Below, in pieces: positions 1 to 8,729 of a stretch of 64,000 nt of DNA (positions are counted from its first letter, which is position 1; every line of letters begins with the position of its first letter). The position numbers were made by a program, and so were the translations under genes. The stretch comes from Thioalkalivibrio sp. ALJT (GTDB taxonomy: Bacteria; Pseudomonadota; Gammaproteobacteria; Ectothiorhodospirales; Ectothiorhodospiraceae), in contig NZ_KB907124.1 in NCBI RefSeq assembly GCF_000381825.1, forward strand, positions 160,259 to 224,258, given 5' to 3'. Below the pieces are notes generated by a model. That model had not been told where the DNA came from and made no database searches. It saw only the letters and a list, made by a program, of their open reading frames with translations.

Positions 1-1115
1 TGAAGAACCTGCAGGAAGGTGCTCAGGTCAAGGGTATCGTCAAGAACCTGACCGACTACGGTGCGTTCCTGGATCTGGGCGGCATCGATGGCCTTCTGCA
101 TATCACCGACATGGCGTGGAAGCGCGTGAAGCATCCTTCCGATGTTGTTGAAATCGGTCAGGAAGTCGAGGTCAAGGTTCTGAAGTTCGACCGCGAGCGC
201 ATGCGTGTGTCCCTGGGCCTCAAGCAGCTGGGCGAGGATCCGTGGGAGAACATTACCCGCCGTTATCCGACCGGCACCCGCATCTTCGGCAAGGTCACCA
301 ACATCACCGACTACGGTTGCTTCGTGGAAATCGAAGACGGCGTGGAAGGCCTGGTGCACGTGTCCGAGATGGACTGGACGAACAAGAACGTGAACCCGGG
401 CAAGATGGTCGCGATCGGCGACGAGGTCGAGGTAATGATCCTGGACCTGGACGAAGAGCGCCGCCGTATCTCGCTGGGCATGAAGCAGTGCCAGTCCAAC
501 CCGTGGGACGACTTCGCCGCCAACCACAATCGTGGCGAGAAGGTCCGTGGCCAGATCAAGTCGATTACCGACTTCGGCGTGTTCGTCGGCCTGGAAGGCG
601 GCATCGATGGCCTGATCCACCTGTCCGATCTGTCCTGGCACGAAGCCGGCGAAGAAGCCATTCGCAACTTCAAGAAGGGTGACGAGGTCGAGGCCGTGGT
701 GCTGTCCGTGGACCCCGAGCGCGAGCGTATCTCGCTGGGCCTGAAGCAGCTGGATCGCGATCCGTTTGCCAACTTCGTGGCCGAGCACAGCAAGGGCAGC
801 ATCGTGTCCGGCACCGTGAAGGAAGTGGACGCCAAGGCGGCTGTGATCGAACTGGCCGATGGCATCGACGGCATCCTGCGTGCCGCCGACATCTCCCAGG
901 ATCGAGTGGAAGATGCCAGTACCGTCCTTAAGGTCGGCGAGACCGTCGAGGCGAAGTTCATGGGTGTCGACAAGAAGACCCGCGCCATCAGCCTGTCGAT
1001 CAAGGCCAAGGATCGTGCTGAAGAGGCCGAAATGGTCTCCGACTACGGCAGCAGCGCGGGCGGTGGTACCACCCTGGGCGACCTGCTTAAGGAACAGATG
1101 GACAAGAACGACTAA
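1..1115 (+). CDS. rpsA: 30S ribosomal protein S1, 5'-truncated by the window edge
   Basis: Ribosomal protein S1 binds mRNA on the 30S subunit and helps initiation on structured messages. The reading frame is open from base 3 to the stop at 1113-1115, giving about 371 residues of a protein that is usually near 557, so the N-terminal repeats lie left of the window. Four S1/OB-fold repeats can be read, each with the DYG(A/C)F or DFGVF strand signature followed by a (D/E)GL(L/V/I)H motif, plus a degenerate last repeat. The tail is acidic and ends in [11 protein letters not shown] perfect-stem terminator follows and then ihfB, the classic gammaproteobacterial order. Identification is secure; only the start is missing. 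Confidence 0.97.
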   Translation, partial: KNLQEGAQVKGIVKNLTDYGAFLDLGGIDGLLHITDMAWKRVKHPSDVVEIGQEVEVKVLKFDRERMRVSLGLKQLGEDPWENITRRYPTGTRIFGKVTNITDYGCFVEIEDGVEGLVHVSEMDWTNKNVNPGKMVAIGDEVEVMILDLDEERRRISLGMKQCQSNPWDDFAANHNRGEKVRGQIKSITDFGVFVGLEGGIDGLIHLSDLSWHEAGEEAIRNFKKGDEVEAVVLSVDPERERISLGLKQLDRDPFANFVAEHSKGSIVSGTVKEVDAKAAVIELADGIDGILRAADISQDRVEDASTVLKVGETVEAKFMGVDKKTRAISLSIKAKDRAEEAEMVSDYGSSAGGGTTLGDLLKEQMDKND

Positions 1116-1132
1116 AGTCCGTTCCGATCCGG

Positions 1133-1165
1133 CCCACGGCACCAGGGGGTGCCGTGGGTCTTTTT
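1133..1165 (+). terminator. Rho-independent terminator of rpsA
   Basis: A perfect 11-bp stem (1133-1143 pairing with 1148-1158) with an AGGG loop is followed by TCTTTTT. It begins 17 bases after the rpsA stop. It also rules out an upstream in-frame ATG at 1154 as the ihfB start, because that codon lies inside the 3' arm. Confidence 0.93.
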
Positions 1166-1207
1166 GTTCCGGACAACCCCATAGCCTTTCTTGCTGACGA
1201 GTCCCAG

Positions 1208-1504
1208 ATGACCAAATCGGAATTGATCGAGAACCTGGCGCGAAAGTCTCCCCATCTGCCCGCTCGGGACGTCGAGATGTCGGTCAAGGCTTTGCTTGAA
1301 CGGATGAGTCATGCCCTCGCCAATGGGCAACGCGTGGAAATACGCGGTTTTGGCAGTTTTTCCCTGCACTTCCGGCCACCGCGGCTGGGACGCAACCCGA
1401 AGACCGGAGAGAGCGTGGCTCTGCCCGGCAAGCATGTGCCTCATTTCAAACCCGGCAAGGAATTGCGCGAACGGGTAAACGACGCTGTCTCCGACACGAA
1501 GTAG
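1208..1504 (+). CDS. ihfB: integration host factor subunit beta
   Basis: IHF is a heterodimer that bends DNA sharply at specific sites and acts in transcription, recombination and replication. The 98-residue product starts [10 protein letters not shown] and carries the HU/IHF beta-arm signature, with [14 protein letters not shown] and GRNPKTGE and the proline at the arm tip. This length matches IhfB (about 94). The start at 1208 is chosen over an in-frame ATG at 1154 because it gives the family N-terminus and avoids the terminator. No strong Shine-Dalgarno sequence is seen. It follows rpsA and precedes lapA by nine bases, so it is probably cotranscribed with lapA and lapB. Confidence 0.95.
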   Translation: MTKSELIENLARKSPHLPARDVEMSVKALLERMSHALANGQRVEIRGFGSFSLHFRPPRLGRNPKTGESVALPGKHVPHFKPGKELRERVNDAVSDTK

Positions 1505-1513
1505 GGGGCTTCC

Positions 1514-1831
1514 ATGGACGAGAGGCGCCGGCAGAAGATCCGCAATATCGTGGCGTTTGTCGCGTTGATCCTGATTTCCTCGGCCGTCGGTATTCTCGTT
1601 GTCCTCAATGAAGAACTGGCCACGCTGGTGCTGCCTGGCATGGAGCTGGAAGCGCCCCTTGTGGTGCTGCTCGGTGTGTCGGCGCTGGTAGGCGTCCTGC
1701 TGGCAACGGTAGTCCTGTGGTTGCGGCTGCGACGGCTGCGCCAGAAGATCACGGCCCTGCGCGAGCAGAACCATGCCCTCAAGGCCGAGGTGGAACAGCT
1801 GCGTACCGCACCGATGCGGGATTTCTACTAG
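1514..1831 (+). CDS. lapA: lipopolysaccharide assembly protein LapA (DUF1049)
   Basis: LapA is a small inner-membrane protein that works with LapB in LPS assembly. The 105-residue product has two hydrophobic segments (about residues 11-31 and 46-70), then a basic, coiled-coil-prone tail (LRLRRLRQKITALREQ and beyond), which is the LapA layout. It sits between ihfB and lapB. A short hairpin (CCGCAT, CACC loop, ATGCGG at 1832-1847) follows the stop but has no T run, so lapB is probably read through. The family is called from architecture and position. Confidence 0.88.
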   Translation: MDERRRQKIRNIVAFVALILISSAVGILVVLNEELATLVLPGMELEAPLVVLLGVSALVGVLLATVVLWLRLRRLRQKITALREQNHALKAEVEQLRTAPMRDFY

Positions 1832-1897
1832 CCGCATCACCATGCGGTCTTCCATACCCTTTGCTTCGCTGTCCGTACCCGGGGAGCGTACTCGTCG

Positions 1898-3130
1898 ATG
1901 ATCAATGACTGGTTCTGGTTGCTGCTCCCCATCGCAGCCGCGAGCGGCTGGTGGCTGGCGCGGTACGGTGTGCAGGAGGACTGCAAGGAGCAGGAGCCCT
2001 CGCTGGATCGCTATCTCGAGGGGGTACGGTATCTGCTGGATGACCGCACCGACGATGCCCTGCATGCCTTCATCGAAATGGTGGAGGTGGATCACGAAAC
2101 CTTTGAAACCCACGTGATTCTGGGGCGCCTGTTTCGCCGCAGGGGCGAGGTGGATCGCGCAATTCGGATTCATCAGAATCTGGTGGCGCGCCCCACTTTG
2201 TCGCCCGCACACCGGGCGCAGGCGCTGTGCGAACTGGGCGAAGACTTTCTGATCGCCGGGGTGCTGGATCGTGCGGAGGCGGTCTTCCGCGAGCTGGCGG
2301 ATTCTCCGCACCAGGCGGTTCCTGCGCTGAAAGGGCTGCGCCAGGTGTACGAGACCCAGCGGGAATGGGAGCGGGCGATCGAGGTGGGTGACCGCCTGAA
2401 AGCGCATGGCCTCGCACACGAGGACCAGCGTATTGCGCATTATCACTGCGAACTGGCGCAGATCGCGCTGGCAAAAGGTGACTGGCAGGCCGCCGGTGAC
2501 CGCGCGGAACGCGCGCAGGCGATGGTGCCCCGGTTGTCGCGGGCGTTGCTGATCCAGTCGGAGATTGCGGCGCGGCGCGGCGCGATCCGCGAAGCCATCA
2601 CGCTGGGGCGCGATGCGGTCGCACTGACGCCACAACTGGCGCCCCTGCTGGTGCCGCGGCTGGAGTGCCTGCATCAGCAGCTACCGGGGGATAACCGGCT
2701 CGCTCAGCTCGAAGAGGTGCTGGACGATCTGGCCCGCAACCTGGGCATTACGATGGCCCGCATCGCCCTGATGCGCCTGTACCGGCGCACGCAGCGTCTG
2801 GATGCGGCCCTGGCGGAGCTGGGCATGATCCTGGCGCAGCGTCCGGTCCCGACCTCAGGTCTGCTGGAGGCCGTCCGCTGGATGAAGATTCTGCCCGCAG
2901 TTCAGCAGTACAGTACGGAGTTCGCGGCCTTTGAAAAGGCGCTGGCCGACCAACTTGGCAGTCAGCATCTGTATCAGTGCGTAAATTGCGGATATCAGGG
3001 GCGGGCGCACGTATGGCAGTGCCCGAGCTGTCGGCGCTGGGATACGCTGCGCGGCCTTGATTTCGACATCGACCAGAGCACGGAGGCGGCCGAAGAGGCG
3101 CTCATCCAAGAAGGAACCCCGAAGCCATGA
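1898..3130 (+). CDS. lapB: lipopolysaccharide assembly protein LapB (YciM), TPR protein with rubredoxin-like domain
   Basis: LapB is an inner-membrane-anchored TPR scaffold that, in E. coli, promotes FtsH degradation of LpxC and so balances LPS against phospholipid. The 410-residue product has an N-terminal membrane anchor (residues 3-20), a long alpha-helical TPR region from about residue 35 to 350, and two CxxC knuckles near the C-terminus (CVNC and CPSC, about residues 357-375) that form the rubredoxin-type metal site. It is slightly longer than the E. coli protein (389). Its stop overlaps the pyrF start by four bases (ATGA), indicating translational coupling. Confidence 0.93.
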   Translation: MINDWFWLLLPIAAASGWWLARYGVQEDCKEQEPSLDRYLEGVRYLLDDRTDDALHAFIEMVEVDHETFETHVILGRLFRRRGEVDRAIRIHQNLVARPTLSPAHRAQALCELGEDFLIAGVLDRAEAVFRELADSPHQAVPALKGLRQVYETQREWERAIEVGDRLKAHGLAHEDQRIAHYHCELAQIALAKGDWQAAGDRAERAQAMVPRLSRALLIQSEIAARRGAIREAITLGRDAVALTPQLAPLLVPRLECLHQQLPGDNRLAQLEEVLDDLARNLGITMARIALMRLYRRTQRLDAALAELGMILAQRPVPTSGLLEAVRWMKILPAVQQYSTEFAAFEKALADQLGSQHLYQCVNCGYQGRAHVWQCPSCRRWDTLRGLDFDIDQSTEAAEEALIQEGTPKP

Positions 3131-3849
3131 ATGCCATTCAAGCAGAACCCGGAACTCGTTTGATCGTTGCGCTCGACTTTGCCGATGCTGATACCGCTCT
3201 GGACTTTACGCGTCAGCTCGATCCTGCCCAGTGTGCGGTCAAGGTTGGGTTCGAGTTGTTCGTGGTGGCCGGCCCGGATCTGCTCAGCCGTTTGCATGAT
3301 CTTGGTTTCCGGGTGTTTCTGGACCTCAAGTTTCACGACATCCCGAATACCGTGGCGGCGGCCTGTCGTGCGGCGGCGCGTACCGGGGTCTGGCTGCTGA
3401 ACCTGCATGCCAGCGGCGGGCTGGAAATGATGCAGGCTGCACATGCGGCGGTACGGGAGACCAACGACACCACGGCCTTGCTTGCGGTTACGGTGCTGAC
3501 CTCCAGTAATGCGCGAACGTTGCGCGAGATCGGTGTGCAGCGCGAGCCGGCGGATCAGGTGGGCCTACTGGGCGCTCTGGCGGTTCAGAAAGCGGGCCTG
3601 GACGGCCTCGTGTGCTCGGCCCAGGAGGCGAGCATGCTTCGCGAGCGCCTCGGCCCGACACCGCTGCTGGTAACCCCGGGCATTCGCCTGGAGCAGGCTG
3701 GAGGGGATGACCAGAAGCGGGTAATGACGCCGGAGCGCGCCATCGCGGCAGGGGCGAGCGCCGTTGTGGTTGGGCGTCCGATTACCCGTGCGCCTGAACC
3801 GGCCAGGGCTGTGGAGACGTTTGTGAGGAGACTGGGCAGTCCGCGCTGA
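3127..3849 (+). CDS. pyrF: orotidine 5'-phosphate decarboxylase
   Basis: This enzyme converts OMP to UMP, the last step of de novo pyrimidine synthesis. The 240-residue product fits the family length and shows the catalytic DLKFHDIPNT segment (about residues 63-72), the early substrate-site segment LIVALDFAD, and the phosphate-binding VVVGRPIT near the C-terminus. It overlaps lapB by four bases. The lapB-pyrF pairing is conserved in gammaproteobacteria, so the start and family are secure. Confidence 0.97.
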   Translation: MNAIQAEPGTRLIVALDFADADTALDFTRQLDPAQCAVKVGFELFVVAGPDLLSRLHDLGFRVFLDLKFHDIPNTVAAACRAAARTGVWLLNLHASGGLEMMQAAHAAVRETNDTTALLAVTVLTSSNARTLREIGVQREPADQVGLLGALAVQKAGLDGLVCSAQEASMLRERLGPTPLLVTPGIRLEQAGGDDQKRVMTPERAIAAGASAVVVGRPITRAPEPARAVETFVRRLGSPR

Positions 3850-3894
3850 CGCCAGGGGCTTTTCCCATACGAATAATCCGGCTAGGATACCTTT

Positions 3895-3910
3895 GGTGCA
3901 TGGATGCACC
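3895..3910. promoter_or_regulatory. perfect inverted repeat upstream of the helix-hairpin-helix gene
   Basis: GGTGCAT and ATGCACC flank a 2-base centre. The palindrome lies about 30 bases upstream of the start codon at 3941. A TAGGAT hexamer at 3883-3888 could act as a -10 box, which would place the transcription start within the palindrome. It could be an operator or a 5' UTR hairpin. No regulator is identified. Confidence 0.35.
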
Positions 3911-3940
3911 ATTCGCCAAGTGAAACTAAGGAGGGTTTTC

Positions 3941-4222
3941 ATGAAACAGCTTTTTCAGTGTGCAAAATGCTGGGTTCTGGCGGGGTTGTGCGTATTGCCC
4001 CTGGCAGTGATGTCCGCATCCGCGGGGCAGACGTTGAACGTGAATGCGGCCACGGCGGAGGAGCTGTCCGCGCTGGCCAACGTGGGGCCGGTCAAGGCGC
4101 AGGCGATTGTCGAACATCGCGAGGCGCATGGAGATTTTGCGTCGGTGCAGGCGCTGACCGAGGTCTCCGGTATCGGTGAGCGCACGGTAGAGATGAACCT
4201 CGATCGTATCATCGTCGAGTAG
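3941..4222 (+). CDS. ComEA-like secreted helix-hairpin-helix protein
   Basis: This is a small exported DNA-binding protein of the ComEA/HHH type. The 93-residue product begins with a signal peptide (basic MKQLFQCAKC, hydrophobic core, cleavage after SASA near residue 26), followed by LNVNAATAEELSAL and two helix-hairpin-helix units (NVGPVKAQAIVEHR and VSGIGERTVEMNL). The start at 3941 is preceded by a strong AAGGAGG at 3928-3934. ComEA proteins bind incoming DNA in the periplasm during natural transformation, but many short single-domain versions have no demonstrated role, so function here is an inference. It stands alone after pyrF with a palindrome in front. Confidence 0.85.
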   Translation: MKQLFQCAKCWVLAGLCVLPLAVMSASAGQTLNVNAATAEELSALANVGPVKAQAIVEHREAHGDFASVQALTEVSGIGERTVEMNLDRIIVE

Positions 4223-4670
4223 CACTTCGGGGTGGTGGCCAGGGCTGCCCCCCGAGCGAAGCCCCTGGTCGATGGGTCCGGACAGGACGCAGAGGCCGGG
4301 GGCTTTTCGATGGGGAAGCACTGACCAATGGATACACTTGGCTGGGTCCCCCGGGTGTTCCGATACCCGGCGCCTCGCCCGGCGGGTAGTGATTCCAGGC
4401 GCCCGTTCCGGATGGATTCGGGCCGCAACGCAGGATCGGTGAACCCGGGGTACGAATGCCGAAGGGGCTTCGGCCTCCCGTTGTGATCCACGACGGGCGT
4501 GCGCACGGCGTTGCGGCCCCCTTGTGCAGAATGACTGCACGGCGATCACCGCGCCTCGTTCGCACGCAAGGGCGACGAGACAGCGAGCGTGTACAGGGAT
4601 CAGAGTGTCCCCCCAGGGCAATGCCGCTGCGCCGGGACCACGGCGTCTGCAAGAGTGAACAGGAGATGGA
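4223..4670. other. gene-free interval before galU
   Basis: About 450 bases without a credible gene. Short frames exist on both strands but lack ribosome binding sites and recognisable domains. Near 4240-4270 an imperfect CCAGGGCT / AGCCCCTGG hairpin occurs without a T run. The right half holds one copy of an 86-bp dispersed repeat whose relative lies at 23468. Confidence 0.6.
4526..4611 (+). repeat. 86-bp dispersed intergenic repeat, copy A
   Basis: Ungapped comparison with 23468-23553 gives about 61 identities in 86 positions by eye. The first 18 bases (GCAGAATGACTGCACGGC) are identical, and CGCAC GCAA and a late ATCAG block are also shared. Both copies are in intergenic DNA and in the same orientation. 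This copy ends about 60 bases before the galU start. The element family is not recognised. Confidence 0.65.
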
Positions 4671-5558
4671 ATGAGCCAGAATCACGCCCCCATTCGTACC
4701 GCGGTGTTCCCGGTTGCCGGCATGGGCACCCGGTTTCTTCCGGCGACCAAGGCGAACCCCAAGGAGATGCTGCCGGTGGTCGACAAACCGTTGATCCAGT
4801 ACGCGGCGGAGGAGGCGGTCGCGGCGGGCATCGAGACCCTGGTGTTCGTGACCGGGCGGAACAAACGCTCCATCCCGGATCATTTCGACAAGGCCTACGA
4901 GCTGGAACAGGAGCTGGAGGAGCGTGGCAAGACGGAGCTCTTGAAGCAGGTGCGCGACATCGTGCCGCCCAACGTGACCTGTGTGTACGTGCGCCAGTCG
5001 GATGCCCTCGGGCTCGGGCATGCCGTGGCCTGCGCGCATCCGATTGTCCGCAACGAGCCGTTTGCAGTGATCCTGGCGGACGACCTGATCGAGTCTGCCG
5101 ATGGTGGTGCCACGCGCCAGATGGTGGATCAGTACGCCGCACACGGCTGCAGTGTCCTGGGGGTAGAGGAGGTGCCGGCTGACCGCACTCACCAGTACGG
5201 CATCATCGACCCGGTGCAGACTGGTCCGAGGTCCTGGGATGTGAAGGGGATTGTCGAAAAGCCCAGTCCGGATCAGGCACCGTCCAACGTGGCCGTGGTG
5301 GGACGCTATGTGCTGACGCCGAAGATCTTCGAGATGCTGGCCACGCAGACGCCGGGCGCCGGTGGCGAGATCCAGCTCACCGACGCCATCGCCCGTTTGC
5401 TGGATCATGAACGAGTAACCGCCTTCAACTTCGAGGGGCGGCGGTTCGATTGTGGCAGCAAGCTGGGCTATCTGGAGGCCACGGTCGAGTTTGCACTGAA
5501 TCATCCGGAGCTGAAGGACGACTTCGCCGCCTACCTGAAGGCGCGCGCGGCGGGCTGA
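4671..5558 (+). CDS. galU: UTP-glucose-1-phosphate uridylyltransferase
   Basis: GalU makes UDP-glucose from UTP and glucose 1-phosphate for LPS, exopolysaccharide and osmolyte synthesis. The 295-residue product matches family length and has the nucleotide-binding segment [11 protein letters not shown] (about residues 17-27), then [20 protein letters not shown], the ADDLI metal-binding region and the EKP and LTDAI motifs. AGGAGATGG just upstream of 4671 supports the start. It is monocistronic here, with the rhomboid gene convergent on its 3' side. Confidence 0.97.
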   Translation: MSQNHAPIRTAVFPVAGMGTRFLPATKANPKEMLPVVDKPLIQYAAEEAVAAGIETLVFVTGRNKRSIPDHFDKAYELEQELEERGKTELLKQVRDIVPPNVTCVYVRQSDALGLGHAVACAHPIVRNEPFAVILADDLIESADGGATRQMVDQYAAHGCSVLGVEEVPADRTHQYGIIDPVQTGPRSWDVKGIVEKPSPDQAPSNVAVVGRYVLTPKIFEMLATQTPGAGGEIQLTDAIARLLDHERVTAFNFEGRRFDCGSKLGYLEATVEFALNHPELKDDFAAYLKARAAG

Positions 5559-5621
5559 GCACGCCCGCCGCAGCCGCGTTCACAAGCGACCGCTTCTCGG
5601 GCGAATTCCAAACTCGGGCCG

Positions 5622-6308
5622 CTACCACCAGAAACGGCGCTGGCGCGGCCGGAGGGGCAGGCGCCCGCGCCAGTACTGGATCAGCAGGAACCCAAAGGCC
5701 ATGCCGCCGAGATGGGCGAAGTGGGCAATGCCGGCCAGGGTTCCGGAAATCCCCAGATAGAGCTCGAGTGCGCCGTAGGCGATCACGAAGTATTTGGCCT
5801 TGATCGGGATCGGAAGAAAGATCAGGAACATGCGCTGGTTGGGAAACATCATCCCGAACGCAAGCAGGACGCCAAACACCCCGCCGGAGGCACCAATGGT
5901 GGGGTAGATCATGTCGCCGTTGCCATGGGCGGTGACGACCAGTTGCACCAGACCCGCCCCGATCACGCAGACCAGAAAATAGATGGCGAAGGTGCGCGAG
6001 CCCCAGGTGTTCTCGAGCTGCACCCCCAGCATCCAGACCACAAACAGGTTCACGAACAGGTGGATGGGGCCGCCGTGCAGAAAACCGTAGCTTACGAGTT
6101 GCCATAGCTGGAAGTCGGGCACCCGCATCCAGCTGCCGTCCTGGTGGATGACGGCGGGCGTGCCCACTGGCCAGAGCCCGAAATGACCGATCAGCCAGTC
6201 ACCCAGCCAGGGCATTACCAGGAACAGCGCGACGTTGGTGACCAGCAGAAACCCGATGACGGGGGGCACCACCTGGAAATCGGGATGCCGGGGGTCGGGG
6301 TGAGTCAT
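5622..6308 (-). CDS. rhomboid family intramembrane serine protease
   Basis: Rhomboids cleave transmembrane substrates inside the bilayer. The 228-residue product has about six hydrophobic segments. It shows FLHGGPIHLFVN in the second core helix, the catalytic serine in GASGG (about residue 142) and the partner histidine in HLGGMAFG near residue 195. All catalytic elements are therefore present. The C-terminus is short and basic with aromatic residues (RRFWW). It is convergent with galU and lies 50 bases downstream of hspQ on the same strand. Substrates are unknown. Confidence 0.93.
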   Translation of the reverse strand: MTHPDPRHPDFQVVPPVIGFLLVTNVALFLVMPWLGDWLIGHFGLWPVGTPAVIHQDGSWMRVPDFQLWQLVSYGFLHGGPIHLFVNLFVVWMLGVQLENTWGSRTFAIYFLVCVIGAGLVQLVVTAHGNGDMIYPTIGASGGVFGVLLAFGMMFPNQRMFLIFLPIPIKAKYFVIAYGALELYLGISGTLAGIAHFAHLGGMAFGFLLIQYWRGRLPLRPRQRRFWW

Positions 6309-6359
6309 GGACGCAGCAAGGTTCGGGGCATCATCATTCGTCCAAAGCCCGGCAGGCTC

Positions 6360-6680
6360 CTAATGGGCACCGGGTTCGCCCTGCCGCGAGTAACGCCCTT
6401 GCATGAAACGGTCGAAGAATTGCCCCAGGGCCGGGTGATCGATCTGCTCGCCGCGGGTATCGGGCTCCAGATGCCGCTCTGCCACGTAGGTGCTGTGCGT
6501 ATGCTCGTCGACCAGGACGTGATACCACGGTTGATCCTTGGGCGGACGGCTGCGGGCGACGGTCTCGTACCATTCGTCCGATCCGGCATAGACCGGGTCG
6601 ACGTCGACGATCACACCACGGTAATCGAACTTGGTATGGTGAACGAGTTCACCGATGGAAAAGCGCGTGCGTGTGGTCAT
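6360..6680 (-). CDS. hspQ: heat shock protein HspQ (hemimethylated-DNA-binding YccV family)
   Basis: HspQ is a small heat-shock protein; in enterobacteria it influences DnaA stability and acts as a Lon specificity factor. The 106-residue product shows the family core FSIGELVHHTKFDYRGVI, then DEWYETVARS and PKDQPWYHVLVDE, and the late YVAERHL. The start at 6680 has GAGGGG a few bases upstream on the minus strand; a longer in-frame extension overlaps the divergent Nudix gene and is rejected. Divergent transcription from the 138-bp interval to 6818 suggests a shared promoter region. Confidence 0.93.
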   Translation of the reverse strand: MTTRTRFSIGELVHHTKFDYRGVIVDVDPVYAGSDEWYETVARSRPPKDQPWYHVLVDEHTHSTYVAERHLEPDTRGEQIDHPALGQFFDRFMQGRYSRQGEPGAH

Positions 6681-6818
6681 GCTCCCCTCTGTACACCTTT
6701 GTGCCCGACTGTACCGTGGACCGTAGAGGATTGCGCGTGTTTGTGCAGCACGGGCGGCGCAGTGCGCTGCCGGTGAGGCCCGCAAACCTGATTCGTCGAA
6801 CCCTGTTACGGAACCCTC

Positions 6819-7385
6819 ATGAGTCCCGAGCAACCGGCCCTGGCGCCCCGATTCCAGCACAGCATCCCGCAAGGTGACGACCGCGAACGGCGGGTCTGTG
6901 ACCATTGTGGTTTCATTGACTACGAAAACCCGCGAATCATCGTCGGAAGCGTGGCCATCCGTGACGGGCGGGTGTTGCTCTGTCGCCGCGCGATTGAACC
7001 GCGCAAGGGGCACTGGACTCTCCCGGCCGGTTTCATGGAGCAGGGCGAAAGCCCGGCCGAAGGTGCGCGCCGCGAGGCCTGGGAAGAGGCGCGAGCGAAA
7101 CTGGAGATCGATCAGCTCCTCGGGGTGTACAGCGTGCCACATATCGGCCATGTGCAGTTGATCTACCGTGCGCGACTGTTGGACGATCCGATTGCACCGG
7201 GCCCGGAATCGCAGGAGGTCGGGCTGTTCGCATTTGACCAGTTGCCGCCGACCTTGGCCTTTCCCTCGGTTACCTGGACACTACAACATTATCTGGAGAC
7301 ATGCGACCAGACCGACTTCGCCCCGCGTTCGGCCCCCCAGAACGGCCCTGAAGCCGGCAACAGCACGCGGAAAGTGGGGCTCTGA
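6819..7385 (+). CDS. Nudix hydrolase with N-terminal zinc ribbon
   Basis: Nudix enzymes hydrolyse nucleoside diphosphates linked to another moiety. The 188-residue product has a half zinc-ribbon (VCDHCG, about residues 26-31) followed by YENPRIIVGSVA, typical of the NudC/ADP-ribose pyrophosphatase-like subgroup. The Nudix box is complete (GFMEQGES, then AxREAWEEARAKL, about residues 68-92). The C-terminal 25 residues are low-complexity. The substrate cannot be told from sequence. It is convergent with the class II aldolase gene, leaving only 10 bases between stops. Confidence 0.88.
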   Translation: MSPEQPALAPRFQHSIPQGDDRERRVCDHCGFIDYENPRIIVGSVAIRDGRVLLCRRAIEPRKGHWTLPAGFMEQGESPAEGARREAWEEARAKLEIDQLLGVYSVPHIGHVQLIYRARLLDDPIAPGPESQEVGLFAFDQLPPTLAFPSVTWTLQHYLETCDQTDFAPRSAPQNGPEAGNSTRKVGL

Positions 7386-7395
7386 GCCGCGTGGG

Positions 7396-8091
7396 TCAGG
7401 TGCGTTCGCGGGGCCCGTAGTCCCGGAATTTCGCGAGCACGCGCTCCATCTCGGCATCATCAAGCAGTTGCGGTCCCCCGATCTGCAGACTCAGGACGTA
7501 CTGCTGCGCCAGCAATTCGACCTCCTCGGCCAGCCACAGTGCGCGCTCCAGATTCGCGCCGGTGGCGATCATGCCATGATTGGCCAGAAGGCAGGCCGTG
7601 CGGTCGCGCAGGGCCTCCAGCGCATGCTGTGAAAGGGCTTCGGTCCCGAATGTCGCATACGGCGCACAGCGAATGGAGTGGCCACCGGCCGCCGCCACCA
7701 TGTAGTGCAGCGCGGGGATATCCCGCCCCTGGATGGCCACGACACTCGCATGGACGGAATGTACATGGATTACGGCCGCGAGCTCGCGTCGCTCCTGCAG
7801 GATCGCGCGGTGAAAATGCCATTCGCTGGATGGCCGGAGGGAGCCTTCCCAGTGCCCATTGGCGTCGACGAATACGAGATCTTCGGGACGCAGCGCCTCG
7901 TATGGCACCCCGGACGGTGTGATCAGCATGCCGTCGCCCAGACGCACGCTCACATTGCCCGAGGTGCCCTGGTTCAGGCCGCGTCGATTCGTTTCCAGCG
8001 CAGTGGTGATCAGGGCCTCGCGGAGTGCGTGTTCATCGGGGTGGATGGGGGCTGCGGACATGGCAGGAGCGACCTCTGGATAATTCATCAT
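7396..8091 (-). CDS. class II aldolase/adducin family protein (fuculose-phosphate-aldolase-like)
   Basis: Members cleave or epimerise phosphorylated sugars using a zinc ion. The 231-residue product has the N-terminal GTSGNVSVR segment (phosphate site), the zinc histidines in HVHSVHA (about residues 110-116), and a further His in LLANHGMI (about residue 171). The active-site glutamate region is SSEWHFH. The start is uncertain: 8091 has no clear Shine-Dalgarno, whereas an in-frame ATG at 8061 has AGAGG at loose spacing. The substrate is unknown; the neighbourhood gives no pathway clue. Confidence 0.88.
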   Translation of the reverse strand: MMNYPEVAPAMSAAPIHPDEHALREALITTALETNRRGLNQGTSGNVSVRLGDGMLITPSGVPYEALRPEDLVFVDANGHWEGSLRPSSEWHFHRAILQERRELAAVIHVHSVHASVVAIQGRDIPALHYMVAAAGGHSIRCAPYATFGTEALSQHALEALRDRTACLLANHGMIATGANLERALWLAEEVELLAQQYVLSLQIGGPQLLDDAEMERVLAKFRDYGPRERT

Positions 8092-8261
8092 TGTAATGAA
8101 CGGAACACCACGTATTTTACAGGGTCAACGAATCGAGACGGGTGCCCCGGCCGGCGCGACTGTGCTGCAATGGTCCGCGGGGCCGAGTCCAAGGTCCGTC
8201 GCCCGAGCCGCAACCGCGCGGCCCCGGGTGTTTCGGCTTTTTGATACAGGGAGTAAATACC

Positions 8262-8729
8262 ATGAAGCGATCCGCACGTCTGTTCACTGCCGCCTCCGTC
8301 GCGGCGACCCTCACGCTGGGTTTGGGTGCCACCAGCTCGGTCCAGGCCTTCGACGAGCACGAAGCCACTATCGACTACCGTCAGGGTGTGATGCGTGCCA
8401 TTGGCGGCAACATGGGTTCGGTGGCGGCCGTTGTGATCGACGGGGCCGATTATGCCGGAAACCTGAAGATGCACACCCAGCAGCTGGTCGACCTGACCCA
8501 TGACATCCCGTCCCTGTTTCCGGAGGGCAGTGACTTCCCCGACACCGATGCCCGCGAGGCGATCTGGGACAACTGGGATCGTTATGTCGAGCTTTCCAGC
8601 GACAGTCGTGATGCGGCCAGGGCGTTGCATGCCGCGGTCGAGGCCGGGGACGAGTCCGAGTACATGATCCGGTTCCGCAACCTGGGGCAGTCCTGCCAGG
8701 CCTGCCACGATGACTTCCGCCGCGACTGA
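8262..8729 (+). CDS. cytochrome c' (c-prime), periplasmic
   Basis: Cytochromes c' are four-helix-bundle haem proteins of the periplasm that bind NO and may protect against it. The 155-residue precursor has a signal peptide (MKRSARLFTAASVAATL, cleavage after VQA near residue 28). The single haem motif CQACH sits ten residues from the C-terminus, the c' hallmark. The spacing of helices and the RQGVMRAIGGNM segment fit the family. ACAGGGAG precedes the start at 8262. Its last 20 bases overlap the diheme cytochrome gene, suggesting coupled expression. Confidence 0.92.
   Translation: MKRSARLFTAASVAATLTLGLGATSSVQAFDEHEATIDYRQGVMRAIGGNMGSVAAVVIDGADYAGNLKMHTQQLVDLTHDIPSLFPEGSDFPDTDAREAIWDNWDRYVELSSDSRDAARALHAAVEAGDESEYMIRFRNLGQSCQACHDDFRRD

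Noticed and set aside
1154..1207. Upstream extension of ihfB
   Set aside because: The earlier ATG lies in the rpsA terminator stem and adds residues absent from the family.
4209..5504. Long minus-strand open frame (431 codons) antisense to galU
   Set aside because: It has no domain and mirrors the codon pattern of galU; long antisense frames are common in GC-rich DNA.
6681..7151. Minus-strand extension of hspQ through the Nudix gene
   Set aside because: The extension is antisense to a conserved Nudix hydrolase; the start at 6680 has a ribosome site and the family N-terminus.
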